A DNA stretch of 64,000 nucleotides from Butyrivibrio sp. FCS014 (GTDB taxonomy: Bacteria; Bacillota; Clostridia; Lachnospirales; Lachnospiraceae). The translations under genes were made by a program, and so were the position numbers. Below the pieces are notes generated by a model. The model did no database searches and was not told the origin of the DNA. It saw only the letters and a list, made by a program, of their open reading frames with translations. Location of the stretch: assembly GCF_000526935.1 (NCBI RefSeq), contig NZ_JAHA01000008.1, forward strand, positions 124,001-188,000, given 5' to 3'. Position 1 is the first letter of the stretch; each line of letters opens with the position of its first letter. This document shows positions 8,620-17,566 of this stretch, in pieces.

Positions 8620-9276
8620 TTATTGTCTTCGAACCTTTATAAGAAGCAGACTTCCTTCGTCTACGGAAACCTCTGCAGTCTCCCCCGGCAGAACTTCGTT
8701 GCTTACGCCGTACTGGTACTCGCTTTTTATTTCCGCATCATGAAGCGTATACTTGGCCCCCGTAATGGTGATCCCTTTTGCCAGGCCACTGATATTTATC
8801 AGGGAAAAGAACTCGCTATCCCCGCCAATGCTTGCGGGATGGCCGGGGGTAACAAGCCTCATTTCGGAATAGTCATCTATTATGACAGCTCTTTTCCCAA
8901 GGCCGCTTAAATACTCGAGGATATACACATTACCCAGGGTGTGGTCAAGCCTTGCGCCGACAACTCCAAGGAGAAGGAACTCCAAAAAGCCGCGCTTTAC
9001 CGCTTCCTTCACGGCAAAGACTGTGTCCGTGTCGTCTTTTTCACAGGGAAGGACAATGGTCTCCACATCAAGATGAGGGTTTTCATGGGAATCAAAGTCC
9101 CCCACTATGAGGTCCGGCTTAAGGTCAAGGGCCTGCATGTGCTTAAGACCGCTGTCGCAGAAGATAAGGAAATCTTCGCTTTTCAGCCTGCTCTTAATAT
9201 ATTCATAATTGCCGATATCCGCTCCACCAAAGATCACGCAGCGTCCTGCACTTTTTGCATTTTCCTGTCCGCTCAT
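8620..9276 (-). CDS. thiN: Thiamine pyrophosphokinase
   Basis: About 218 residues. It shows the kinase motifs CDSGLKHMQALDLKPDLIVGDFDS and a later HTLGNV, plus the C-terminal beta-sandwich that binds thiamine. It makes thiamine diphosphate from thiamine and ATP, the cofactor needed by the transketolase encoded nearby. The ATG at 9276 is preferred because GAGGAAAG stands just upstream; the reading frame extends to a TTG at 9318 with no ribosome binding site. It is followed closely by cstA. Confidence 0.88.
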   Translation of the reverse strand: MSGQENAKSAGRCVIFGGADIGNYEYIKSRLKSEDFLIFCDSGLKHMQALDLKPDLIVGDFDSHENPHLDVETIVLPCEKDDTDTVFAVKEAVKRGFLEFLLLGVVGARLDHTLGNVYILEYLSGLGKRAVIIDDYSEMRLVTPGHPASIGGDSEFFSLINISGLAKGITITGAKYTLHDAEIKSEYQYGVSNEVLPGETAEVSVDEGSLLLIKVRRQ

Positions 9277-9393
9277 TTTTCTTTCCTCGCCGGGAATGCT
9301 TAAATTAATTTGTCTCAACTATATAGTATACAGGGATTTTGAGCGGAATGCACAGCTGAGGAAAATAAAGAATTTGCGTAACAGTATCCCGTT

Positions 9394-9429
9394 AAGCAAA
9401 AGCGACCCCGGAAATCATTCCGGGGCCGC
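9394..9429 (-). terminator. Rho-independent terminator of the lipoprotein gene
   Basis: A 12-bp GC-rich stem (9402-9413 with 9418-9429, one G-T pair) and a 4-nt loop, followed on the minus strand by TTTT. It lies 16 bp past the lipoprotein stop codon and insulates the downstream thiamine pyrophosphokinase gene. Confidence 0.8.
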
Positions 9430-9444
9430 GAAAAATCAATGTAA

Positions 9445-10401
9445 TTACTGCTCATTAAACTCAACGGAGTCGATGATCATTGCAAGAGCATCGCTTACTT
9501 CCATGTCCAGAGCCTCGTCGCCGCTGTTGTGGCCTGTAAGCTCAAACATGAGATATCCGTCCATGTAGTCTCTTGCGATTACTGTCTCGTAAAGGCCAGA
9601 GCCTTCCTCTGAAGGAGGAAGAACAGCATAGTATGCGTCCACATCCTCTGTGCCGGGGAATACTCCCTCAGTCTTTGTAACGTTATCTGATCCCCAGGAA
9701 TCAGCCACCTTGTCAACAGCTTCCTTGGCCTTCATGTCAACATCGTAGGTAGCTGTGATCATGTTGGTTCCTGCTGACTCGCCCATGTATACGAAGGTAA
9801 CAATATTTGCTGAATGATTAACCTCGAACAGCTCTGAGTTATATTTTACTTTCCAGCCGTTAGCATCCTCATAAACTTCCTCAGTGCTGGGATATGCATA
9901 TTTCATGGCGTCGAAGTTATCGGGATCGGCGTCTTCCTTAAGTTCGAAGTGAAGCTCCAGGCCATCCTCGAAGGATCCTGTGATGATACCGTTATCTGTA
10001 TTTGTTACAGTGAACACGTCTTTAGTCTCGTCCTCGCCGCCAAAGCTGAAGCTCACCTTGCCGTCTTCCTGCTCACAAGAAAAAGGAACCCCTGTCCCTG
10101 TATTTGCATCCTCTGTATATCCTGCGCCCTCATCATAGAACACATAGAAATAATCTCTTACTGTTGCTCCTTCGGGGTAATTTACATAAACACCCTTTGT
10201 AAAGTAAGGTGCCTGTGTTACTGAGTCGGTTGTTGCAACCTCCTCTTCCTCGATGGTATTCTCTGCTGCTTCCTGAGTGCTCTCTACAGCCTCTGCTGCC
10301 TCGGGAGCCTCTGCAGTCTTTCCACAGCCTGCCACAGTTCCCATTACAAGTACAGCAGCGCCGCAAACAGCAACAATTTTTGTCATTGTCCTCTTTTTCA
10401 T
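9445..10401 (-). CDS. Lipoprotein of unknown function
   Basis: 318 residues. A lipoprotein signal peptide ends in VAGC with the lipidated cysteine at residue 26, followed by a Glu/Ala/Thr-rich linker to about residue 60. The remainder looks like two beta-rich folded regions (about 65-160 and 175-318) with no motif I recognise. The protein should be anchored to the outer face of the membrane. It is monocistronic: a strong terminator follows and the preceding gene has its own terminator. An AGGAG site precedes the ATG. Confidence 0.75.
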   Translation of the reverse strand: MKKRTMTKIVAVCGAAVLVMGTVAGCGKTAEAPEAAEAVESTQEAAENTIEEEEVATTDSVTQAPYFTKGVYVNYPEGATVRDYFYVFYDEGAGYTEDANTGTGVPFSCEQEDGKVSFSFGGEDETKDVFTVTNTDNGIITGSFEDGLELHFELKEDADPDNFDAMKYAYPSTEEVYEDANGWKVKYNSELFEVNHSANIVTFVYMGESAGTNMITATYDVDMKAKEAVDKVADSWGSDNVTKTEGVFPGTEDVDAYYAVLPPSEEGSGLYETVIARDYMDGYLMFELTGHNSGDEALDMEVSDALAMIIDSVEFNEQ

Positions 10402-10524
10402 ATCCTTTTCTCCTCATGTTATATATTAGAAACCTGTACATTACTTTCAGTTCCCAACTATAGCACAGGATTTGTACCATATGTTGTGTTTGCCGAAGTT
10501 TTTATCCTTTATTTAGAATTGCTT

Positions 10525-10560
10525 TATAAACAGGGCCGGATTCTATGGTAATCCGGCCCT
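10525..10560 (-). terminator. Rho-independent terminator of the ATPase pair
   Basis: AGGGCCGGATT (10532-10542) pairs perfectly with 10550-10560 across a 7-nt loop, followed on the minus strand by GTTTAT. It lies 5 bp past the stop of the smaller ATPase gene and ends the two-gene unit. Confidence 0.8.
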
Positions 10561-10565
10561 AAGTA

Positions 10566-12116
10566 TCACTTCAGATTAAGATTTGCTTCAATGAGACGGC
10601 ACAGCGTCCGGCAGTTCTCAATGGTCTTTTCCTTCACATCATCCCTGATCATATTGTCATTGTTGTGATCGTAGGGGTTTCTTGCAGAAGTAATGGAGTT
10701 GATGATCATCTGGAACTCCCCTCTCTTCATGTTGAACACCTTCTTATAGCACCTGTCGTATTCTGCAAGAAGAATCTCCGCAAGACCTCCTGTGGTTGTG
10801 CCGTTTAACAGATTTATGCCGGCAGGGTCAACATCGTAAATAGCGGTCTTTTTCTTCATATCCTCAATGCGTATCTGCGCTGCCAGAATATGATCTCCCA
10901 CAGTCATATGGGTGCTGTGTCCCCTGGGAGAATCTTCGGGAGTTACGTACTTCGCTTTTATGGCATCTTCCCAGCTCTCTCCGTATTCTTCCTTCAGCTT
11001 TTGGGCGCCTACAGCCCTGAGAAGCTTCTCCGTCCTGTTCCACAGAGGATAAAACTCCACGGTCTGCTCCTTCATCACCAGATATCTGCGGAAGTACCTG
11101 GATATGGTCTCATACCCCTTACCGGACTTCAGGATTATTCCGTAGTTCTCAAGACGCCTAATATTCTGCGGTGTTGCCTCGTCCCCAACAGGCCCCAGGA
11201 TCACCTGATAAAGAGCATTCAAAAGATTCTGCTCCTTAAGAAGCTCAAACATACGACCGAATTCCTTGTAGAAAGTCTCTTCATTTTCGTCGAAGATCTT
11301 GTAGAGGTTCTTGCCTTCTCCTGCCGCGAAGCTTTCCACATAGTGCATGGACAGAAGGTCCATCCAGTAGGGCATGTTTCCCGTGATCTCCCTGTAATCC
11401 TCTATGATCTCGTCTGTCACCGGAACCCCTGTACTCTTCAGGATCTCAAAGTACTGCTCCTGCTCCTTTTCGTTGTAGGGTCCAAGATAGCAGTCAAACA
11501 TGATCCCGGAAAAGTTTGAGACATCGTATCCAAATCCCGCCTCCAGCTCAGCCATAAGCCGCCTTGACAGGAACAGGAATCCGATCTTGTTGCCCGGCTG
11601 ATATGCCAGCTCCCTGAGTACAAAGAAGCCCTCAGGATACTCCTCAAACAGCTTTTTAACATAGTCGAACTCATCGATTATACATATGACGCGATAGCCA
11701 AGATCCGATACCACAACTTCAAAGAAGCTCCTGATCCTCTCTCCGCCGGTCTCTGTCACCGATGCATCCATGGCCCTGTTGAAGCGTCTTTCGATCTTAT
11801 TTGAGATTACGTCGTTATCCTCAAGGATATCAAAGGTCTTCTCCACCATTCCGGTAAAAAAAGCCTGCGGAGTACGGTAATCATACATGGACATGTTAAT
11901 CACCATTACGTGTTTTTGCAAAAGCTCTTTTTTCTTGCTGATAAGAAGATGATTGGCCAGGGAAGATTTACCCATTCGCTGCATTCCCACAACTCCCACC
12001 GAGCCGTAAGAGTCATTTCCGATAAGCCTCGATTCAACAGTCCTCTCCGTCTCACTTCTTATGATGTAGCGGTCTGATGAAACGATACTTCCGCTGTCTG
12101 CATATGGATTGTTCAT
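10566..12116 (-). CDS. P-loop ATPase with C-terminal HEPN-like motif
   Basis: 516 residues. The N-terminus begins NNPYADSGSIV, then Walker A GMQRMGKSS (44-52) and Walker B VICIIDEFD (143-151), an AAA/STAND-type ATPase core. Residues about 330-360 look like a winged helix. The C-terminal 150 residues are helical and end with RNPYDHN: R479 and H484 give the R-X4-H signature of HEPN ribonucleases, close to the RNxxxH form. The gene starts 12 bp after the stop of the giant ATPase gene, whose own ATPase domain is related (RCGKSSIANFL and IIIDEF against RMGKSSLANHL and CIIDEF). The ATPase assignment is firm; the HEPN nuclease is inferred from the motif and helical context. Confidence 0.8.
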   Translation of the reverse strand: MNNPYADSGSIVSSDRYIIRSETERTVESRLIGNDSYGSVGVVGMQRMGKSSLANHLLISKKKELLQKHVMVINMSMYDYRTPQAFFTGMVEKTFDILEDNDVISNKIERRFNRAMDASVTETGGERIRSFFEVVVSDLGYRVICIIDEFDYVKKLFEEYPEGFFVLRELAYQPGNKIGFLFLSRRLMAELEAGFGYDVSNFSGIMFDCYLGPYNEKEQEQYFEILKSTGVPVTDEIIEDYREITGNMPYWMDLLSMHYVESFAAGEGKNLYKIFDENEETFYKEFGRMFELLKEQNLLNALYQVILGPVGDEATPQNIRRLENYGIILKSGKGYETISRYFRRYLVMKEQTVEFYPLWNRTEKLLRAVGAQKLKEEYGESWEDAIKAKYVTPEDSPRGHSTHMTVGDHILAAQIRIEDMKKKTAIYDVDPAGINLLNGTTTGGLAEILLAEYDRCYKKVFNMKRGEFQMIINSITSARNPYDHNNDNMIRDDVKEKTIENCRTLCRLIEANLNLK

Positions 12117-12128
12117 AATTCACTCCTG

Positions 12129-15100
12129 TTACTGAAGATTGAGCCATTCCTCAAAGAATGGTATCAGTATTTTGCATTTCTCTCCCCGCTTTACTATTAC
12201 AGCGCGGTTGATCAGTTCCGTGATCAGTTCTTCCTTGCCCTCTATGTCTATATCCTTTATTGTTGCCCATCCGCCGCTCTTTGAAAGGGCTGCGATCTGC
12301 TTAAGGATATCATAGTTCTGTACCTCGGTTCCGGATTCATCACCTTTACTGATAAGGTTGTCAAACAGGTCATCTCTCTCATCTACCAGCATGGCCTGCT
12401 TGACCTTTTCAGCCAGAGCCTTGGATACCAGAACTCTGTGGTCAACATTCATCTGATCCACCAGTCTGCGGCAATAAACCTGGATATAGTAGGGCTGTCC
12501 ATGGAACCAGTCTGCAATAAGCTGCTCACTTCCCTCCACATAGCGGCTCCTTCCGTCAGGAAGCCTTATGGGATCCACAATAAGCTGCTTGGCACTCTCA
12601 TCATCCAGCATATCTACACGCCTTGGCTGAGTCACACGGAACTGGTTCTGGAACTCGTGGATGAAATTGGGCATGGTGTCCTGTCCGATGAGAAGCGCTT
12701 TGAACAGTTTCTCCTCCATAAGCTTTTTCCAGGTGTCCATAAAGGCCAGTATCATGGGTCTGTTCTCATCCACACTGCGATACAGGTGAGTGAACTCATC
12801 GATTATAATAAGCAGCTCTTTTCTCAGAGGACGGCATATCTTGCGCCTTACAGCCCTCATAAAGGAAACGAACTCTTCGTCCTCTTTAATGGAAACACTA
12901 TCCAGGTAATCGATCACATCCTCACCGATCACGCTTCCGGGCATATCGCATAAATCCTCAGCAATATCTAACAGCATATCCCTCACATTTCCATATATGA
13001 ACTTAGGTGTCCTTAATGCTCCGATGGAAAACTTTATGACTATGAACCTGTCTTTTAAACGCTCCTCAAGGAAATTGGCAATGGAGCTCTTTCCACATCT
13101 CTTTTGACCATATATGATCTCGCAGCTGCTTCTGTCGTCGCATAGGGCGCTGGAAATGCTGTCCAGGAGACTGTCTCTTCCCACAAAAACGTCTCTGTCC
13201 TTGACGCCGATGGCATCGCCGGCATAGTAGGGGTTGGCTATTTCCTGGAACTCATCTTCACCGGTGGATATGGAGAAATCGCTGGTGGTAACGCACCTGT
13301 TACCGGCGGGCGTAATATAGGATACCTTGATCGTTATGGTATACAGCTCTCCCTGGGTGGGAATCGAGAACTCTCTGGAAATGCCCTGTTCCCTGCCGGC
13401 ACGGATGTAGGAAGCCACATCCTGCTCCTCCATCAGCTCATTTCCCCGTGCATCAAGGATACTGAGCTTTACGTCTCTTGCGTTAGCCGCATTCTCTTTA
13501 TTGTAAACAGTAACGTCGATATTCTGATGCTCATCGATAATCGGCACATCCGTGACAGCCACATTTATGGAGATATCCGGCTGGAGCTCTTCTCTTACGG
13601 TATTTGCACGCTCCCTTAAAACCTCCAGAAGATTATTGATGATATCCTCCAGGAAGTTTACGCCAAAGTAGGTGGGTGCACTCATGAGCTGATTCTGGAT
13701 ATCCGCAAGCTGCTTCTCAACGGTACCGATAACGGCCATGATACTCTCATAGTCGTTGTATACATTCAGCTCTATTCCATGTTCATAGGCTGTTATCAGG
13801 GCATTAAGGTATATCTGGTCCGTATCAAATACGATAACGCACTCCTTGAAATCCCTGATCTCGCTTAAGTGCTCTCCCTTAAATACCTTACTGTTCTTAA
13901 TCCTGTTGGAGAACATGCGAAGGCGGTTTTCCTGAATTGATATGGTCTCCCTGATACATTCAAAAAATGTCTCGCAGTCAGCGGTGTCTCTGTCAGGAGC
14001 GATTATTCCCATTATCTTTCCAATAAGATACTGTCTCTTTTCCATCTCCATGGAGCGGATAATATCCTTTATCAGATCACTCTTATCTATCAAAAGAGCC
14101 ATCTTCATAAGCCCGCGTTCCGGATCGCCGGTTGTCTCGCCCTCCAAAGCACGGTTCATAAGCTCAAGGATGAACTGCCTGTGTGCTGCTTCGTCCGCAT
14201 CGTCCTGAATGCGGTTTCCTCTCCTGCCGGTAAGACTCTCAAGATATATCTCGGCATCACGGATCCGCTCGTTCTCGTCTTTGCCGGTGGTGACGTTTTT
14301 CTGGATCTCCATCTTGTATATACGACATGCAAGAGCGCTCTCGTACATGCTCTTCCCCAGATAATCAAGGCTGGAATGAAGTGCGCACATGCGAAGATAT
14401 CTGTAATACAGGCTGCTCTCACCGTTAAGCTCGTGCTCAAGCACCGCAAGGGTACCGTAGCGCCCGGCTTTGCCGCCCTGGGTGCTCTCCTTCTGAATGC
14501 CATCGCGAACTCGATGTACGTCCTTCTCGGTGTAGTCCTTCTGCTCAACCTCAAGGGCTGACAATCCAACAGGGTTTCTGGAAAAGCGCTCAAGGAAATA
14601 ATCATCAAAGGGCGTATTTATGCTGATCATGTAGGATTCGGCAATGTCCGTATCCCCGTCGCCATCCTGAAGTTCCTCTGTGATCCCTGAATCTGCTTTG
14701 TAAGAGGAGAGCATAGCCACTTGCTCTTTTACCTGCTCCCGCAGACTGTTCACCATCTCCTGATTGGAAGGGTCTGCCTCAACCAGCCCGCTAAGGAAGC
14801 TCTCGATCCTGCTCTCGTCACCCAGATTTGCATAGGACATGACGATGTATGTGTAATTGGCATTGGTCCTGCTCTCTGCAGGTATCTCCATCATGGATTC
14901 TATGGCCTGCTCATACTGCTTCATGGCATAGTAGGTCTGGCCAAGACGGGCATTGGTGTATATTACCTTTTTATCATTTTTGGCGCTGCTGTATACTTTC
15001 AGAAGTTTTTGAAGCGAATCGATCATTCCATCCTTGTCGTCTGCTTTCTTCTGCAGCAAAAAGAGCTTTTCGTAGTATCCGGAGTGCTCATTGCCCGGCA

Positions 15101-17525
15101 CAAAGGAAAGCCATGACTCATAGGATTTCAGTTCCTTTACCGCCTCCTGGGCACCGCTTACATGCATTACCATCTCGGCATAGTCCATCAGGCAGGCATA
15201 CCACTTGAGTCCCTTGTTCTCTATCTCGGCAAGGAAGAAGCGCTTTGCCTTTTCGCTGTTACTCTCGATTCTCCAGGCCCTGAGCGCAAAGCCCTGGTTG
15301 TCTTTTCCCTTGGGAAGGGTCTGCCCCAGTTCATTGTACTTTTGAAGTGCAGCCGAAGTCTCCTCCTGAAGGACCTTCAGCTCCTCATTATCGGGATATT
15401 CAATCTTAAGCTGATTGATGTAACGATCAGCCTCGGAATAATTGATCTCGGCAAACAAGTTTTCAACATGCTCTCTTACAGCATCCAGGTTGATCTCTTC
15501 TCTGATGGTGCCGGGAGTGGTATCGTCTGTCACCTCTCCGATCTTTACCCTGCAGGTATGGATCTTCCTCTCACAGCTTGTGGGAGAATATCCGTTTTCC
15601 AGGGCCGTCTCAAACTGGCTCAGAGCCTCTCTCCATTTTTCCTTTTTGAAGTAACAATCTCCGATACGGAAGGCTACGCTTGCAAGCTTTGCCTTGTTGT
15701 AATACAGAGCTCTCAGCGCATTTAAAGCCTTCAGCGCTTCGTCATGGTTATCGACGAGGGACGCAAAGCGATATTTCTTTTCCTGAAAGGCGGTCCTGAT
15801 TCCCCTCTCACACTGGCGAACCTCCTGACCGAGTTCATTAAAATGCTTCACCGCAACTTCAATGCCATACTCCACTGCCAGCATATCCATGTAGGCAAGG
15901 ATCGACATTCCCTTGGAGGAGGATTCCGATGTGGCATCCTCCATAAAGAAGCCTTCAGCATCTTCCAAAGCGCCGCTGTCAAGCCATGAGGACATGGCTT
16001 TAAGATAAGCCGAACTTACTTCGGCTCTGCCGTATGTATAGGATTTGAGCTGGGCAGTATAGAGCTCGGTTCTTACCGCGATGGATTCGATAAAGCGATT
16101 GTCCGGAGCACTTTTTACAAGGTCTGCGATCCATTTGCGGGCCCCTGCAGAATCCTTGACCTGTCTGAAGCTCTTAAACTTCTCCTCATATCGCTGCTCA
16201 ATCTGAGACCTTCTTTGTCTGCTCTTCTCATCATCGGCATTATTTTCCTCCGAAGTAAGATCCTCAAGGTTATTCTCGCAGACCGAAACATCACCGGTCT
16301 CAAGAAGTTTCTCCAGCACCGGTTCTATGGCCAGGGCATAAGCCTTTTTTGCTTCCTCTGTGGAAAGGAACGGAGCCACCAGCTCTTTTACCGGAGTTTC
16401 CTGATCCTTTTTGTGCAGGAAAAGCACAAGGCGGGCAAGTATCTGGGTCAGAAGCTCTCCTGACTCCTGAACCTCCCTGATATCCAGAATAGTTCTGTAT
16501 ACTTCCCTGACTGTTTCCGGATCCCCCTCATCCTCCAGAGGAGCAACAAATTTGAGGGTTGCGTTAATGCAGGATACTATATGACTCTGAGAAGCGCGTA
16601 TCAGATCAAAAAGAGTCTTCTCATAAATCTTCTGTCTTCCTGTTGAGGAGAACAGATTCAGCATGGTTTTCCAGATGATGGTCTGGTCCTCCTCGGGAAC
16701 CACCTGCCTTGTTCTTTCTATAAGTTCCTCTGCCACATCGGCAGCTTTCTCAACATCTCCGGCCTTGAAATACACAACAAGTGAGCGGTAGATGGCTGTC
16801 TTAAGCCTTGGGCCGCCCTGCTCAACCGCCCTTCTGAGGTAATAGGACGCTTTGTCAGGATCCATCTCTGCCTTGGAAATGATTATTCCCTTGTACAGAT
16901 CTGTTCCGTCATTAGCTATGCGCTCGTTTTCCGCAAGCTCCGCTGCCTCGGTCAGGAACTTTATAAGTGCCTCGCACTCCTCTTTTTTATCCGGCATTCC
17001 GGGAAGGGCATCGGAAAGAACCTGAATTCCATCGCGATATCTGAGGTCGTCAACCGCGCTGAGGCACTGTTTGTACACCTCATCAGAGGGCGCAAAAACT
17101 CCGGCCAGCTGCTTCTCAAATAATGAAACCGGCTTTGAGGTATCTGCGGGCGCAGCGGGCATCTCTGCTTGAAGCAAAGTCTCGGGCTCAGGCGCCGTCT
17201 CTGTCTGAGGCGTCGTCTCGGGTTCCGGCGCTGTCTCTATCCGGGGCGTCGTCTCAGGTTCCGGCTGTGTAAGAACCTCCGGTTCTGCCTGATGAAGCAC
17301 CTCAGGTTCTGCCTGAGGCTGAGGCTGAGGCGCATCGTCCTCTATGATCTCGTAATATGAAATAGAAGATATCATCAGGGTTGATGTGCGGTTATCCTTC
17401 CTGTGGATGCTGACCGTTTCCTTATCAAGGGCAACGATCTCTCCGGTGATCTCCTTGGGCCCGGCGACAACCTCCACATACATTCCTATCCTGGCGTCTT
17501 CTAAAAATCTGTCTGCAATTGCCAT
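12129..17525 (-). CDS. Giant TPR-repeat protein with C-terminal STAND/AAA-like ATPase
   Basis: 1798 residues. Domains in order: a small SH3/Sm-like barrel (1-65, GMYVEVVAGPKEITGEIVAL); a repetitive Pro/Glu linker (about 65-130, repeated EPET/AEPEV units); a long helical TPR-like solenoid (about 140-1250, for example FRIGDCYFKKEKWREALSQF); an Ig-like beta-sandwich (about 1310-1420, ISINVAVTDVPIIDEHQN); then the ATPase, opening NPYYAGDAIG and FVGRD with Walker A YGQKRCGKSS near 1475 and Walker B LLIIIDEF near 1573; and a C-terminal winged helix (about 1720-1798). Sensor-solenoid plus NTPase is the layout of STAND signalling and antiphage proteins. It is the first gene of a two-gene unit. The function is unknown. 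Confidence 0.85.
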   Translation of the reverse strand: MAIADRFLEDARIGMYVEVVAGPKEITGEIVALDKETVSIHRKDNRTSTLMISSISYYEIIEDDAPQPQPQAEPEVLHQAEPEVLTQPEPETTPRIETAPEPETTPQTETAPEPETLLQAEMPAAPADTSKPVSLFEKQLAGVFAPSDEVYKQCLSAVDDLRYRDGIQVLSDALPGMPDKKEECEALIKFLTEAAELAENERIANDGTDLYKGIIISKAEMDPDKASYYLRRAVEQGGPRLKTAIYRSLVVYFKAGDVEKAADVAEELIERTRQVVPEEDQTIIWKTMLNLFSSTGRQKIYEKTLFDLIRASQSHIVSCINATLKFVAPLEDEGDPETVREVYRTILDIREVQESGELLTQILARLVLFLHKKDQETPVKELVAPFLSTEEAKKAYALAIEPVLEKLLETGDVSVCENNLEDLTSEENNADDEKSRQRRSQIEQRYEEKFKSFRQVKDSAGARKWIADLVKSAPDNRFIESIAVRTELYTAQLKSYTYGRAEVSSAYLKAMSSWLDSGALEDAEGFFMEDATSESSSKGMSILAYMDMLAVEYGIEVAVKHFNELGQEVRQCERGIRTAFQEKKYRFASLVDNHDEALKALNALRALYYNKAKLASVAFRIGDCYFKKEKWREALSQFETALENGYSPTSCERKIHTCRVKIGEVTDDTTPGTIREEINLDAVREHVENLFAEINYSEADRYINQLKIEYPDNEELKVLQEETSAALQKYNELGQTLPKGKDNQGFALRAWRIESNSEKAKRFFLAEIENKGLKWYACLMDYAEMVMHVSGAQEAVKELKSYESWLSFVPGNEHSGYYEKLFLLQKKADDKDGMIDSLQKLLKVYSSAKNDKKVIYTNARLGQTYYAMKQYEQAIESMMEIPAESRTNANYTYIVMSYANLGDESRIESFLSGLVEADPSNQEMVNSLREQVKEQVAMLSSYKADSGITEELQDGDGDTDIAESYMISINTPFDDYFLERFSRNPVGLSALEVEQKDYTEKDVHRVRDGIQKESTQGGKAGRYGTLAVLEHELNGESSLYYRYLRMCALHSSLDYLGKSMYESALACRIYKMEIQKNVTTGKDENERIRDAEIYLESLTGRRGNRIQDDADEAAHRQFILELMNRALEGETTGDPERGLMKMALLIDKSDLIKDIIRSMEMEKRQYLIGKIMGIIAPDRDTADCETFFECIRETISIQENRLRMFSNRIKNSKVFKGEHLSEIRDFKECVIVFDTDQIYLNALITAYEHGIELNVYNDYESIMAVIGTVEKQLADIQNQLMSAPTYFGVNFLEDIINNLLEVLRERANTVREELQPDISINVAVTDVPIIDEHQNIDVTVYNKENAANARDVKLSILDARGNELMEEQDVASYIRAGREQGISREFSIPTQGELYTITIKVSYITPAGNRCVTTSDFSISTGEDEFQEIANPYYAGDAIGVKDRDVFVGRDSLLDSISSALCDDRSSCEIIYGQKRCGKSSIANFLEERLKDRFIVIKFSIGALRTPKFIYGNVRDMLLDIAEDLCDMPGSVIGEDVIDYLDSVSIKEDEEFVSFMRAVRRKICRPLRKELLIIIDEFTHLYRSVDENRPMILAFMDTWKKLMEEKLFKALLIGQDTMPNFIHEFQNQFRVTQPRRVDMLDDESAKQLIVDPIRLPDGRSRYVEGSEQLIADWFHGQPYYIQVYCRRLVDQMNVDHRVLVSKALAEKVKQAMLVDERDDLFDNLISKGDESGTEVQNYDILKQIAALSKSGGWATIKDIDIEGKEELITELINRAVIVKRGEKCKILIPFFEEWLNLQ

Positions 17526-17566
17526 TGTATAAATCCCCCTTATCTATTCATAATACGTCTGTGAAG

